The position numbers and the translations under genes are program-made. The notes beneath the pieces were generated by a model. That model saw only the letters and a program-made list of their open reading frames with translations. It ran no database searches and had not been told where the DNA came from. Below, one piece after another: positions 43,812 through 58,166 of a stretch of DNA of 64,000 nt; position 1 is the stretch's first letter; each line of letters starts with the position of its first letter. Location of the stretch: the NCBI RefSeq assembly GCF_000787375.1, contig NZ_JRJU01000019.1:1-64000 (forward strand). The letters are read 5' to 3'. This DNA is from Halalkalibacter okhensis. Its GTDB lineage: Bacteria > Bacillota > Bacilli > Bacillales > Bacillaceae_D.

Positions 43812-44123
43812 TTCTACCTCCAACTGTCAGTAGTTTAGGAAGTTACTGTTTTTAGAAGCATACGTAATAATATCTGTTTTTTATCAAGTGGCAAATTTTT
43901 CAAAAAACAAATAATTGATTATGGTAAATATTACTAATCATTTTACTCTATTATTCTTTTGATGTAAAAAAGATAAGTGAATTTCATGTTGAATTGATAG
44001 CAAAAAGCATAGACCTTTGAAGTACGATCCTCCCCCCATTCATATATTTCCTATGCAATAATCCCATTGTACCAGTACTTTCAAGAGTCAAATTGTGACA
44101 CTTAATCACAAAAAGCCACAAAA
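43812..44123. other. AT-rich intergenic region
   Basis: Upstream region of the DUF2339 gene; apart from ordinary AT-rich sequence and a possible promoter I see no feature. Confidence 0.4.
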
Positions 44124-44159
44124 ACAGACACATTCTCACAATGGAGAGAATGTGTCTGT
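44124..44159 (-). terminator. terminator of the MFS gene
   Basis: Minus strand CAGACACATTCTC/GAGAATGTGTCTG hairpin with a T-rich tail (GTTTTTGTGG). Confidence 0.8.
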
Positions 44160-44192
44160 TTTATATCCATATAGAAATTTCCCGCAGAAATC

Positions 44193-45572
44193 TCACCCAG
44201 ACTTTCTAAAAGCCCTATTAAAATATAAAGCATTTAATACTGTTAATACCGCTAACCCAATGAAAACGTTGCTATACATCATCGCATGACCTTGGGCAAA
44301 AGAAAACGGGTTAAGCAACACGCCACTATCATAATCTAAGGCTTTTCCAATAATCGCTCCCCCAATGGCACCAGACATAAAATTAAATAAGTTGTAAATC
44401 CCCATTCCGATCCCTATTTCATTCCTAGGGAGAGAGGTTGAAATTAATGTCGCCGTTCCTGTCTGAAGGAACGGAAAAGCAATATAACATATAATCACCA
44501 CAAGTCCAATGACCCAAGCAGGACTTCCAATAAATGTTGACAACAACATAAATCCGATCATCATTAATGCAAAAGCAATATAGACAACTTGCTTTGCTCC
44601 GCGCTGCTCCGTTAACCTTCCTGCCACCTTCCCAATAAAAGCTGCAGCCATCGCAGCCGGAAAAATCGTCAGCCCAATAAATAACGTATTTAAATCATTT
44701 ACCTCACTTAACATCAGTGGCAACATTAACATCATGCCAAACATCGTCATAATAGCCAAAAAACCAGCTATAATGGTCGTTCTAAAAGGGACATTCTTAA
44801 ACAAGTCTGGTCGAATAAATGGATTATCACTACTCAACGTTCTCCCAGCAAACAAACCAAAGAACCCGATACTACTTACGAAAAACCACCAATTAAACAT
44901 GGTGATAAAAAGCATGAGTGCCGCGACCGCTAGAGCAATCAATGCCGCACCGAATACATCCACTTTGCCTTCTTTCTTCTCCTCTTTTGGCATCCATAGC
45001 CAGAAAAATGGAATCGCAAAGATGACTAGAGCAGAAATTAAAAAAAGAAACTGCCAGTTCAACACACCAGCAACAAATCCGCCAATGACCGGCCCAACTC
45101 CAGAAGCAAAAGCCATCGTACTCGAAACAATTCCTAGTACCCTCCCTCTTTCTTCCTGGAAATATCTCGTTGGCACAATGAACACCAATGCAACGATTGA
45201 AGATGCCCCCGCTGCCTGAATAATACGTGCGAGAACGACAATCTCAAAATTCGGTGCGAAAAAACCTAAAATCGAACCGGATGCAAAAAAGCTAAGTCCG
45301 ATCGTCAATAGCGTTTTTAAAGGGTAAATATCCGCCAGCTTCCCGTACATCAAAGCACCAATGGCATAAATCACAATATACCCAGTGACGACCCAGCTCA
45401 CCTGTGACGGGGTAAGGGAAAACGAAAGGGCGATATCCGGTACAGCAATCATGAACATCGTTCCATTCATCACTGAAAATAATAATACCGAACAAATTAA
45501 GAAAAGGACCTTCTTCTTTTCCGAATCACTCAGGCTCTTTTCAAGACCCGCTTGCCCAGCAAGAGTTGTCAT
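44193..45572 (-). CDS. 14-helix MFS exporter (DHA2, TetL-like)
   Basis: A 459-residue MFS transporter of the size of Tet(L) and B. subtilis TetB(L). Motif A-like GALMYGKLADIYPLKTLLTIGL and motif C-like ASGVGPVIGGFVAGVLNW are present. Tet(L)-type proteins exchange tetracycline-metal or Na+/K+ for protons, which would matter for an alkaliphile; the substrate here is not proven. The open frame extends 40 residues upstream, but the ribosome binding site GGGGAG favours the ATG of MTTLAGQ. Confidence 0.85.
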   Translation of the reverse strand: MTTLAGQAGLEKSLSDSEKKKVLFLICSVLLFSVMNGTMFMIAVPDIALSFSLTPSQVSWVVTGYIVIYAIGALMYGKLADIYPLKTLLTIGLSFFASGSILGFFAPNFEIVVLARIIQAAGASSIVALVFIVPTRYFQEERGRVLGIVSSTMAFASGVGPVIGGFVAGVLNWQFLFLISALVIFAIPFFWLWMPKEEKKEGKVDVFGAALIALAVAALMLFITMFNWWFFVSSIGFFGLFAGRTLSSDNPFIRPDLFKNVPFRTTIIAGFLAIMTMFGMMLMLPLMLSEVNDLNTLFIGLTIFPAAMAAAFIGKVAGRLTEQRGAKQVVYIAFALMMIGFMLLSTFIGSPAWVIGLVVIICYIAFPFLQTGTATLISTSLPRNEIGIGMGIYNLFNFMSGAIGGAIIGKALDYDSGVLLNPFSFAQGHAMMYSNVFIGLAVLTVLNALYFNRAFRKSG

Positions 45573-45745
45573 TACATTCATCTCCCCTTTCCTAATCATA
45601 TAGAATAAATTGTTTTTGCACCTACACGCTCCCTTAATCTTTATCTCGAATTCATTATACTCTTGTTCCGAAAAATTTTCCTGTTGAAACAATTACTTTT
45701 TAAAAATAAAAAAATTATGTATCGAGGGTCATTTGAAAATGCTCG
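45573..45745. promoter_or_regulatory. promoter region of the MFS gene
   Basis: A good TATAAT box on the minus strand (45654-45659) has no clear -35 partner. The rest of the spacer is AT-rich. Confidence 0.4.
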
Positions 45746-45782
45746 AAGCCCCCATGCTGTTCATTGAACACCATGGGGGCTT
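45746..45782 (-). terminator. terminator of the amidohydrolase gene
   Basis: Hairpin AAGCCCCCATGG.../...CATGGGGGCTT, 88 nt past the stop; strong stem, short T tract. Confidence 0.75.
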
Positions 45783-45869
45783 ATACATAAAAGAAATTGC
45801 TTCTTTCCGTCTAACTACTTTATAGGAATTATGGTAAGTTTTTTAACATCCCTCTAAAATCATCTGCAC

Positions 45870-47477
45870 TTATACAACAAGTTCGTTTTTTGAAAAGACC
45901 CTTTTTCCTTGAATATATGTTTCCATCACGTTTATTTTATCAATATCCTCAGAGCGTACATGTAGAATATCTCTATTTAATATAATAAAATCTGCATAAT
46001 AACCTTCCTTCAGCTGTCCAATCTTCGGAATACGGGTCATTTCCATTGCTTTTCTTGTATACAGGTCAATACACTCTTCTATTGAAAGCCTCTCATTTAT
46101 GTTAAACTCATCGCCGGTATAGGCTGTTCTTGTAACGGCTGCCTGGATTCCTATAAGTGGGTTTGATGTATCCTGCCAAGATGTTGCCGGAGCATCCGAA
46201 GAAAAGCACATATCTGCTCCTAATTCCACCATGGTCTTAAATGGATACGACTGATCGGTTCTTTCCTTTCCTAAATTATGAATATAGCTATCGTATTCAG
46301 CAAATAAAAAGATTGGTTGTGTAACAAATCCGATTCGAGCATTAATGGCTTTAAGTAACGTTTGTTTTGATAGAAAAGCTGCGTGCTCAATTCGAATGGA
46401 GGGAGCATCCCAAAGCCATGGCTTTATATCTTCGAATGTGTCTACGATTTGTTCTATGGCCACATCCCCCATTGCATGAATAACTAGTTGAACATTATAT
46501 TCCTTCGCTCTTTTTGCTGCACCTAATAGTTCATTAACAGAAGTGGTAGACAACCCAAAATTTTTATCTTCATTTACATATGGAGCAGAAACCCATGCAG
46601 TTCTACCTGAAACGCTGCCATCACCAAATAGCTTGATTCCACCTACTTCTAAATTTGGATAAGATTCTTTGTCGGTTTCACAAAGCTTTTCCGGGCAGTG
46701 CTTAAGTTGGTCCCACATATAATAAAGCACAGTTTTCTGCTTATAGCCTAAATCAAATGCCATTTTAAATAAATCATAATCTCTGGATGGGTCTGCCATA
46801 AGATCCGTTGTCGCAGTGATTCCTTGGGATAATAATTTATGACTTAATGTTACCAACAGGTTTGCTTTTTCTTCCTTCGTTTTTTGTGGCATCACTTGAT
46901 AAATAAGCTCTCTTGCTGTCTCTTTGAAAATTCCCGTTAACTCTCCATCCGATCGTTTTTCGATTTCTCCTCCATATGGAGAAACAGATTCGGTTGTAAT
47001 GCCTGCTAACTCCATTGCCATGCTATTTGCAACAACGATATGAGTACAAGTTCTTGTCAGGATAATGGGTACGTCTATAGAAATCTCATCCAAATCCCAT
47101 CTAGTCGGGGTTCTTTTTTCCGCTAATTTCACCTCATCATATCCCCAACCTAGAATCCATTGATGATGCTTCCCCTTAGCGTTCACCAACTTTTCTTGTA
47201 TTTTTTCTTTTAGATCCTGAATGGAAAACACATTAGGTGGCCCACAAAATATTTTTTCATCTACTTCCGCTAGCATGAGCGGGTGCATGTGTGCATCAAT
47301 AAATCCCGGCAACACTCTTTGACCGCATAAATCAATACGCTCTCCCGTAGCTTCCTTATCTAATGCAGCAAGGTTGCCGATAGACGTAATCATGCCATCT
47401 TCAACAACCATTGCTTCTGCATATGGTTGTTTTGGATTAGATGTATAGATTAGACCGTTGTAAAAAAGCGACTTCAT
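45870..47477 (-). CDS. YtcJ-like amidohydrolase
   Basis: A 535-residue amidohydrolase-superfamily protein (Amidohydro_3 type). Metal ligands are visible in GFIDAHMHPL, in IHAMGD and RIEHAAFL, and in FSSDAPA; ADFIILNRDIL closes the C-terminal beta-sandwich. Such YtcJ-like enzymes hydrolyse N-acyl or cyclic amides of unknown identity. The M14 peptidase gene lies 49 nt upstream on the same strand, so the two probably cooperate in breaking down a peptide-like or amidated compound. Confidence 0.85.
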   Translation of the reverse strand: MKSLFYNGLIYTSNPKQPYAEAMVVEDGMITSIGNLAALDKEATGERIDLCGQRVLPGFIDAHMHPLMLAEVDEKIFCGPPNVFSIQDLKEKIQEKLVNAKGKHHQWILGWGYDEVKLAEKRTPTRWDLDEISIDVPIILTRTCTHIVVANSMAMELAGITTESVSPYGGEIEKRSDGELTGIFKETARELIYQVMPQKTKEEKANLLVTLSHKLLSQGITATTDLMADPSRDYDLFKMAFDLGYKQKTVLYYMWDQLKHCPEKLCETDKESYPNLEVGGIKLFGDGSVSGRTAWVSAPYVNEDKNFGLSTTSVNELLGAAKRAKEYNVQLVIHAMGDVAIEQIVDTFEDIKPWLWDAPSIRIEHAAFLSKQTLLKAINARIGFVTQPIFLFAEYDSYIHNLGKERTDQSYPFKTMVELGADMCFSSDAPATSWQDTSNPLIGIQAAVTRTAYTGDEFNINERLSIEECIDLYTRKAMEMTRIPKIGQLKEGYYADFIILNRDILHVRSEDIDKINVMETYIQGKRVFSKNELVV

Positions 47478-47526
47478 ATTTTACTCCTCTCCATTCTGCT
47501 GTGCATTTTTAGTCTCCCTCTTGTAC

Positions 47527-48918
47527 TTAACTCTTTTTCTTATGAATGTATTCCGCTACAAGCAACCCACTTTCTAATTGAATTCGGACTAACTTTTGAA
47601 TGGGAATAACCGAATAATCTAACTCCCTCTCTAACTCTTCACAAAAAGATTTCAATAACGCAGCACTTTTATCATGTTGATCTTCAAGCAAAGAAATCCC
47701 TTCCGGATTCTTTGAATCTTCGTTCTTTAAACGTTCCAATTCATACTCAATGGTTCTAACAGTTAAACCTAGGGCTAATCCATTGTAAAATTTTGCTGTT
47801 AATAAATTATCGAATATGTTTGAAACTTTTGCCTTCTGATCAAATGCAGGGTCACTATTCGCCCAATTTTTCTTAGCTGTGTTACTCTCTTCCTCGTGTA
47901 ACATGATTTGATCTACTAGCTTTACGAATGGATTTTCCTTCGTGATATATGGACGTACTTCTTTTAAAAAACCATCAATGATCGAAAAGTGCGCTTCATT
48001 CATCTCAATATTTTTATTAATGGCTTCTTTTCTCGTCATATCTCCTTCACTCATATCTTCAATCCGCTTATCAAAAAAATAAGGAAGTTCTGTCAAAAGG
48101 GTCACGCAATCCTCCGATTGTCTTGATGCATAGTCAGCACTAGACGTACCGGTATCCATTTGCGGAACTTTCCCAGTAAACGTTTCAGTATAATCATACA
48201 CTTGAGCTAAGCCCATTGTTTGAAATACCGCAGGAGCAAATTGAGTAACAAACGGGGCTTCTGGTTCACCTAAGCTTAACGCTACTTTCTGTTTAACCGC
48301 TGACTGCAAAAGTCCCTCATACAACTCTGGAATGTCCTGAGATATGTACCAATACGCACCTCCAAACCCTGCATTATGGAGAGAATAGACAAAATCAGGC
48401 TTGATGTCTTCCATCATCTTCATTAATGCTTTTGTTTCCGGCAAAGGGCTGTTAAAATGCAACTCCTTATAATCGATAGGAAAAGTCCACTCAACTTGCT
48501 CATACCCTACTGGTCGAAAGAAGTTCTTCGTGTAATTATGTATAGTAAATGGTCCTTTAAACCAATTTTCATTTAATCTAGCTCCATCAGGATCAATACA
48601 TTTAATGATATACCATGTAAAATCTAACTCATCTCGAAGCTCCTTATTTTTTGCAAGTTCAAAAGAAAAGTACTCCATCGTCATGGCTCCAATCGGCTCA
48701 TTTGGATGGGGAAATGCAAAGCAAAGGGCGTTTTTGGAACCATCACCAATCTTCAGGCATTGAATCGGATGTCCTTTTCGAGATCGTCCAACTTCATGGA
48801 TCGATACGGCATGAGGAAATTCCTTTGCTAACTTAAATGAACTTTTGTCTAACTCATTTACCGTCAAAAAAGCATTATAATCTGGTACATTATCAATAAT
48901 CGTTTGGAAGTTTACCAT
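47527..48918 (-). CDS. M14-family zinc carboxypeptidase
   Basis: A 463-residue protein. HPNEPIGAMTMEYF supplies the zinc His and Glu, and SLHNAGFGGAYW the third ligand; HEVGRSRKGHPIQCLKIG is a typical M14 N-terminal strand. It has no signal peptide, so it acts in the cytoplasm on small substrates. It is the first gene of a two-gene unit with the amidohydrolase. The catalytic glutamate may be in ELPYFFDKR, but I cannot assign it safely. Confidence 0.82.
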   Translation of the reverse strand: MVNFQTIIDNVPDYNAFLTVNELDKSSFKLAKEFPHAVSIHEVGRSRKGHPIQCLKIGDGSKNALCFAFPHPNEPIGAMTMEYFSFELAKNKELRDELDFTWYIIKCIDPDGARLNENWFKGPFTIHNYTKNFFRPVGYEQVEWTFPIDYKELHFNSPLPETKALMKMMEDIKPDFVYSLHNAGFGGAYWYISQDIPELYEGLLQSAVKQKVALSLGEPEAPFVTQFAPAVFQTMGLAQVYDYTETFTGKVPQMDTGTSSADYASRQSEDCVTLLTELPYFFDKRIEDMSEGDMTRKEAINKNIEMNEAHFSIIDGFLKEVRPYITKENPFVKLVDQIMLHEEESNTAKKNWANSDPAFDQKAKVSNIFDNLLTAKFYNGLALGLTVRTIEYELERLKNEDSKNPEGISLLEDQHDKSAALLKSFCEELERELDYSVIPIQKLVRIQLESGLLVAEYIHKKKS

Positions 48919-49148
48919 CGTATCTCTCCTTTTATTTTAGAGACGAAGTGGAACGAACCACTTCCTCAAGATCGCTTTCTAATCTAAAATTTCTATCTCT
49001 ATTAAGTCTATAGCTGTACTCTCAAATTAACAAATTATTTCTGCATTTCAAGTTCCGACAACTAAAACGACTTCGTATCGTTCTTCCCTTTAACAATCTA
49101 TGGTAAGATTAACCCATAGATTTTCACACACATCAGGGAGAGAGAAAT

Positions 49149-50405
49149 ATGTTTAGTTTCGATAATTACTTGTTTGTCCTACTCGTCGTGTTAGTTCCTG
49201 TATTTGTCTATTATTCTTACTTTTTTAAGAAGGAATACACACAAGAGAACTCTTTATTATTTGGGTTATTATGTTGTGTCTCAATCATTCTTTCTATGAC
49301 CTATCCTCTTGAACTAAGTAATGGTCATATCTATGATTTACGAACCATTCCATGGCTTTTGGCTTTTTTATACGGTGGACTTAATATGGGGATTCTCGCA
49401 ACAGCCTGTATCTTCATTTATCGTTTTATTATAGGAGTGGATTACGGGTTCTTCATTACATTATTTACTTATAGCATCTCTTTCATTACAGTTCTTCTTT
49501 ATTTGAAAAACTACAGGATTTCTAATTTTAAGGATAAATTAAGGACAAGTTTCACTTTAACATTGATAAATACATTACTAGTCCTAGCGGGACTATTCTA
49601 TACTCAACCATATATAGAATCTGTAACTCTCCCTATTTTTATCATCTATTTTACTCTCTCTCATCTAGTTACAATTGTTATTATGATTTTCATCATTGAA
49701 TCATTACGAGAAGCAGAACATAGCAAAGTGAAGCTTCAACAAGCGGAGAGAATAAAGGTTGTAGGCGAATTAGCCGCATCTGTCGCACATGAAGTTCGAA
49801 ATCCATTAACCGTAGTCAAAGGGTTTATCCATATATTCAAAAACGAATCGAATTTAACAACATCACAAATTAGCTCTCTTGCATTAATGGACTCCGAATT
49901 ACAAAGAGCAGAAAAAATCATTCATGACTATCTATCTCTTGCTAAAACAAATACGACAGACTTAGAAAAAATAGATATGATCGAACTCTGTAACCATGTC
50001 ATTTACGTAACGGAATCGTACGCTTTATTAAAAGGTGTGACCGTTTTGAATCAATTACAAGATACTTATTATGTTACAGCTAATCGTAGCGAATTAAGTC
50101 AAGTGTTTTTAAATTTAATCAAAAACGGCATTGAGTCCATTGATGAAAAAGGAACATTGACGTTAAGCTCCTCTAAAACAAAAGGCTATGTCCAAATTGA
50201 TATTACGGATACAGGCAAAGGAATGAGCGAAGAGGAAATTCAACGGTTAGGCACCCCTTTTTATACAACAAAGGATCAAGGAACTGGGCTCGGAACCATG
50301 TTTTGTTATAAAACGATTGGGCACTTACATGGTGAGATTAAAGTGAAAAGTATACTTAACGAGGGAACAACGGTTTCAGTATTGCTGCCGTTGTGTAGGG
50401 GGTAA
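49149..50405 (+). CDS. sensor histidine kinase with 5TM-type sensor
   Basis: A 418-residue protein: about six helices with RTIPWLLAFLYGGLNMGILATACIFIYRF, typical of 5TM-5TMR sensor regions (YwfC/LytS-like), then HisKA with His214 in SVAHEVRNPLTVVKGF, N box NLIKNGIE, G1 DTGKGM and G2 GTGLGTMFC. It is a paralogue of the kinase at 6907-8118 in its catalytic half but differs in the sensor. No cognate regulator adjoins. A phosphorelay role is inferred. Confidence 0.87.
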   Translation: MFSFDNYLFVLLVVLVPVFVYYSYFFKKEYTQENSLLFGLLCCVSIILSMTYPLELSNGHIYDLRTIPWLLAFLYGGLNMGILATACIFIYRFIIGVDYGFFITLFTYSISFITVLLYLKNYRISNFKDKLRTSFTLTLINTLLVLAGLFYTQPYIESVTLPIFIIYFTLSHLVTIVIMIFIIESLREAEHSKVKLQQAERIKVVGELAASVAHEVRNPLTVVKGFIHIFKNESNLTTSQISSLALMDSELQRAEKIIHDYLSLAKTNTTDLEKIDMIELCNHVIYVTESYALLKGVTVLNQLQDTYYVTANRSELSQVFLNLIKNGIESIDEKGTLTLSSSKTKGYVQIDITDTGKGMSEEEIQRLGTPFYTTKDQGTGLGTMFCYKTIGHLHGEIKVKSILNEGTTVSVLLPLCRG

Positions 50406-50431
50406 AGGTATTGTGGGTTTTTAAGGCTTTG

Positions 50432-50587
50432 TTGACTACCGTTCTGTTTGACTTCTTCCTTTTTCGGGAGTCATCCAACCCCTTTGACTACCGTTCTCTT
50501 CTCCTTCTTCCTTTTTCGGTAGTCATCCACCTCCTTTGACTACCGTTCTCTTCCTTCTCTCTCTTTTTCGGGCGTCATCAACCTTCT
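50432..50587. repeat. three tandem 52-nt hairpin repeats
   Basis: Units start at about 50432, 50483 and 50535. Each begins TTGACTACCGTTCT, continues with a pyrimidine-rich stretch and ends TTTTTCGGnnGTCATC. GACTACCG and CGGTAGTC in unit 2 are perfect inverted repeats around a 22-nt loop; units 1 and 3 carry one or two mismatches. The array lies directly after the sensor kinase. Confidence 0.75.
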
Positions 50588-50622
50588 TCATTTTTATAAT
50601 CTCATAAAAAAGTTGTCCTTCT

Positions 50623-50667
50623 AAAAAACGAAGAAGCTTGTTTCCCTATTGGGTCAACAAGCTTCTC
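50623..50667 (-). terminator. terminator of the bglA/bglP operon
   Basis: Minus strand GAAGCTTGTT/AACAAGCTTC hairpin followed by CGTTTTTT. Confidence 0.85.
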
Positions 50668-50740
50668 CATACGAGACGATCTTAATTACTATAATGACGG
50701 ATTAAGGCCATCTCCATCTTTTCAGTAGACATACCCCCCA

Positions 50741-52224
<1,484 letters not shown>

Positions 52225-52267
52225 TTACAACTTATATTCCCTTCTGGTCACAATCATCTTCTTCTAA

Positions 52268-54223
<1,956 letters not shown>

Positions 54224-54253
54224 TCATATTTATCTTTCGTATATTTTGCAAAT

Positions 54254-54313
54254 AAAAAACCTGATCCGATTGAGCGCACAGAATAAGCTCTTGTGCTTCC
54301 AATCAGACCAGGT
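54254..54313 (-). terminator. RAT-controlled terminator before bglP
   Basis: Long minus-strand hairpin CCTGGTCTGATTGG...AATCGGATCAGG followed by TTTTTTATTTG. Its 5' arm overlaps the RAT element. Confidence 0.8.
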
Positions 54314-54338
54314 TAAGCCCACTTAAGGTAACATTCCT
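54310..54338 (-). promoter_or_regulatory. RAT antiterminator site of bglP
   Basis: Minus strand AGGAATGTTACCTTAAGTG then GGCTTAACCT. It resembles the BglG/LicT ribonucleic antiterminator but is the most diverged of the three in this locus. Confidence 0.65.
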
Positions 54339-54401
54339 AGGTAAAGATATTAAGTTAATAATCTTATTTAATACACAAATGATTGCAACTTTGACATTTC
54401 C

Positions 54402-55250
54402 TCAACTTTGTTGATAACGCTGTGTCACACGATGAATATGCAACGTCAAATAGATCACTTCATCCGTAGAAATTTCCCATTTGTAGCTCTTTTCTAGGTA
54501 CACCTTAATCTTTTCGCTGCATGAAAAGGCGTCAGGATACTTTTGTTTCAGTTGTTCGTAGAGGAAATGATCCTCCGATGCGATGACCCGCTCTTTCCGT
54601 ACATACCTCATCGCAAAAAAGCGAAGATGCGTGAGAAAACGTTCATAATTAATCGAGCTTTCATCTAATTCCATTCCAAAATGGTACTTGACAATATTTA
54701 AAATATTGTTAACCATTTCTGTTACTTGTATAGCTTCAGCCATATTCTCACCAGATAGCTGGCTATTGACTAAGTGAAGCGCAATCGATCCTGCTTCATC
54801 TTCACCGAACAAAATTCCTGTTTCCTCTTGAATAATAGATAACGCTTTCAATGCTACCTGAAATTCAAGCTTATAGTGCTTTCTAATCTCCCATAATAGA
54901 GGATTCTTCAATTGAATCCCCTGTTCATGTCTACTTATGGCAAAGCTAATATGGTCAGTTAATGCCACATATAGATGATCATCTAATTTGTATGGCAATC
55001 GCGACTTGGCATAATCTAATATCTTAGACGATATATTTAAATATCTTTCAGAAGTATCGTTTAACAGCTTGGCTAACTTATCAGAAACACCTTTTTTTTC
55101 CAACACAAACGTCTTTTCTATTTTAGAAGTATCAACTGGCTCTCCTGCCTTTTTTTGAAAAGCGAGCCCACGCCCCATCACAACCACTTCTTGGTTTTCC
55201 TCATTATTGGCTATAACGACATTATTGTTAAACACTTTTTTTATCTTCAT
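54402..55250 (-). CDS. licT: LicT/BglG-family transcriptional antiterminator
   Basis: A 282-residue protein: N-terminal CAT RNA-binding domain (1-55, KKVFNNNVVIANN), PRD1 with His100 and His159, and PRD2 with His208 and His271. His100 and His159 match numbering in B. subtilis LicT, where phosphorylation by EIIBgl and HPr sets activity. It binds RAT sites and prevents termination. It has its own promoter and RAT site, so it is autoregulated. bglP lies just downstream. Confidence 0.93.
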   Translation of the reverse strand: MKIKKVFNNNVVIANNEENQEVVVMGRGLAFQKKAGEPVDTSKIEKTFVLEKKGVSDKLAKLLNDTSERYLNISSKILDYAKSRLPYKLDDHLYVALTDHISFAISRHEQGIQLKNPLLWEIRKHYKLEFQVALKALSIIQEETGILFGEDEAGSIALHLVNSQLSGENMAEAIQVTEMVNNILNIVKYHFGMELDESSINYERFLTHLRFFAMRYVRKERVIASEDHFLYEQLKQKYPDAFSCSEKIKVYLEKSYKWEISTDEVIYLTLHIHRVTQRYQQS

Positions 55251-55307
55251 AATCTAACCCGCCCTACTTCTGTTCTGTTTCGGTCTTTCTGTTTTAAAAA
55301 AGGGTAT

Positions 55308-55371
55308 AAAAAAAACCCAACCTTGTATACAGAATACCCTATATAGAGCCTCCGAAACAAACTTAGGTTTT
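55308..55371 (-). terminator. RAT-controlled terminator before licT
   Basis: AAACCTAAG...CAAGGTTGGG pairing followed by TTTTTTTT on the minus strand; the 5' arm begins inside the RAT. Confidence 0.7.
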
Positions 55372-55393
55372 GCCTGCCGAACAGTAACAATCC
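55365..55393 (-). promoter_or_regulatory. RAT antiterminator site of licT
   Basis: Minus strand GGATTGTTACTG, TTC, GGCAGGCAAAACCT: an essentially perfect RAT. Confidence 0.92.
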
Positions 55394-55429
55394 GTCTAAG
55401 AAAATATTCATTTGAAATCGCTTACTAAT

Positions 55430-55459
55430 TTTATACCATGACAAATTATTCATTGTCAA
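55430..55459 (-). promoter_or_regulatory. sigma-A promoter of licT
   Basis: TTGACA, 18 nt, TATAAA, ending about 35 nt ahead of the RAT. Confidence 0.75.
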
Positions 55460-55549
55460 CAACTCTTTCAAAAAAAATATTATTCATTTTCTCAAAACTA
55501 GTATACTCTTTATTCGTAAGTTATTATATTTGATAGAGAGGCGAAAACG

Positions 55550-56428
55550 ATGAAATTAATCACAACAGATATGGACGGTACGCTCTTAAACGAGTTAAGC
55601 GAAGTTAGTCCAGAAAATGTAAAAGCCATCCGCAAAGCCCAGGAGTTAAACATTGAGGTTGTCATTGCAACAGGACGATCATACGAAGCTGCGTCAAAAC
55701 CTTTAATAGAAGCTGGACTATCTTGTCCCATTATTTGTTTGAACGGGGCACAAATTTATTTAAAAAATGGAGAATTAATTCGTAATATTCCTCTAGATAA
55801 GGATGCATGTAGGAAAATTGAACTAGCATGCACAAGTCAATCTATTTATTTTGAAATCTTTACTAGCGCTGGAGGTTATTCAGTCAATAGGGAGACTTTT
55901 ATTGATATATTAGTTGATGTCATGAAGTACCACTATCGAGATGTGGAAATAGACGTACTGAAAGAAAAAGTGAAGCAGCGTTTTCAAGATGAAAAGATTC
56001 AAACCGTCGATGATTTTGACCATATTTTTAATAATAACAACATTGACGTCTTTAAATTTCTTGCCTTTTCTCTAGAAGAAGATTCTTTAAATTTCATTCG
56101 TGAACAGTTAAAAGGTGAGCATGATCTTATTATCACCTCCTCTGGTCACCAAAACCTCGAAGTTAACCACCGGGATGCAAATAAAGGAGCAGCCCTCACT
56201 TTTTATGCTAATAGACAAGGAATCAAGCTAGAGGATGTCATGGCCATTGGTGATAATTTCAATGATTATTCGATGCTTGAAGTTGCTGGGCTAGGAGTTG
56301 CGATGGAAAATGCGGCTCCAGGACTTAAAGAAATCTCTGATTTTACGACAAAAAAGAATACAGAACATGGCGTAGCCGTTGCCATTGAAGAAGTACTTAA
56401 AGGCAACAGCAAACAGCTCGTTAAGTAA
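55550..56428 (+). CDS. HAD-superfamily (Cof-type) phosphatase
   Basis: A 292-residue class IIB HAD hydrolase: DMDGTLLN at 7-14 (nucleophile Asp7), motif II threonine in VIATGRSYEAA, catalytic Lys in HRDANKGAAL and motif IV GDNFNDYSML. Cof-type enzymes dephosphorylate sugar phosphates or cofactors. Its place between licT and the second GH1 gene suggests a role in detoxifying sugar phosphates, but it has its own start region and lacks a RAT. Confidence 0.88.
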   Translation: MKLITTDMDGTLLNELSEVSPENVKAIRKAQELNIEVVIATGRSYEAASKPLIEAGLSCPIICLNGAQIYLKNGELIRNIPLDKDACRKIELACTSQSIYFEIFTSAGGYSVNRETFIDILVDVMKYHYRDVEIDVLKEKVKQRFQDEKIQTVDDFDHIFNNNNIDVFKFLAFSLEEDSLNFIREQLKGEHDLIITSSGHQNLEVNHRDANKGAALTFYANRQGIKLEDVMAIGDNFNDYSMLEVAGLGVAMENAAPGLKEISDFTTKKNTEHGVAVAIEEVLKGNSKQLVK

Positions 56429-56467
56429 GATAAACAAGATTCGGATAAAAAAACGGTTACAAATTTC

Positions 56468-56496
56468 TTGCTAGCAAAAAAAAATCATGATATAGT
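56468..56496 (+). promoter_or_regulatory. sigma-A promoter of the second GH1 gene
   Basis: TTGCTA, 17 nt, TATAGT, about 28 nt before the RAT. Confidence 0.7.
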
Positions 56497-56524
56497 TATC
56501 GCAAATAATCAAACAACCCATTTA

Positions 56525-56554
56525 GGATTGTAACTGTTCACACAGGCAAAACCT
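56525..56554 (+). promoter_or_regulatory. RAT antiterminator site of the second GH1 gene
   Basis: GGATTGTAACTG, TTCACA, CAGGCAAAACCT: matches the LicT RAT consensus with one change. Confidence 0.88.
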
Positions 56555-56611
56555 AAATCACGTATCTCCTAAAGACTAGTATGTCTTCCTTACGTGGTTT
56601 AGGTTTTTTTG
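56549..56611 (+). terminator. RAT-controlled terminator
   Basis: AAACCTAAATCACGTA pairs with TACGTGGTTTAGGTTT and is followed by TTTTG; the 5' arm overlaps the RAT. Confidence 0.88.
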
Positions 56612-56641
56612 TTTGCCTTAGTGAATGACGATTCATTTTAA

Positions 56642-58117
<1,476 letters not shown>

Positions 58118-58128
58118 GAAGAAATAGT

Positions 58129-58166
58129 AAGATCAAGAGCCTAAGGTTCTTGATCTTTTTTTGCAT
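58129..58166 (+). terminator. terminator of the second GH1 gene
   Basis: Hairpin AAGATCAAGA.../...TCTTGATCTT followed by TTTTT. Confidence 0.85.
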
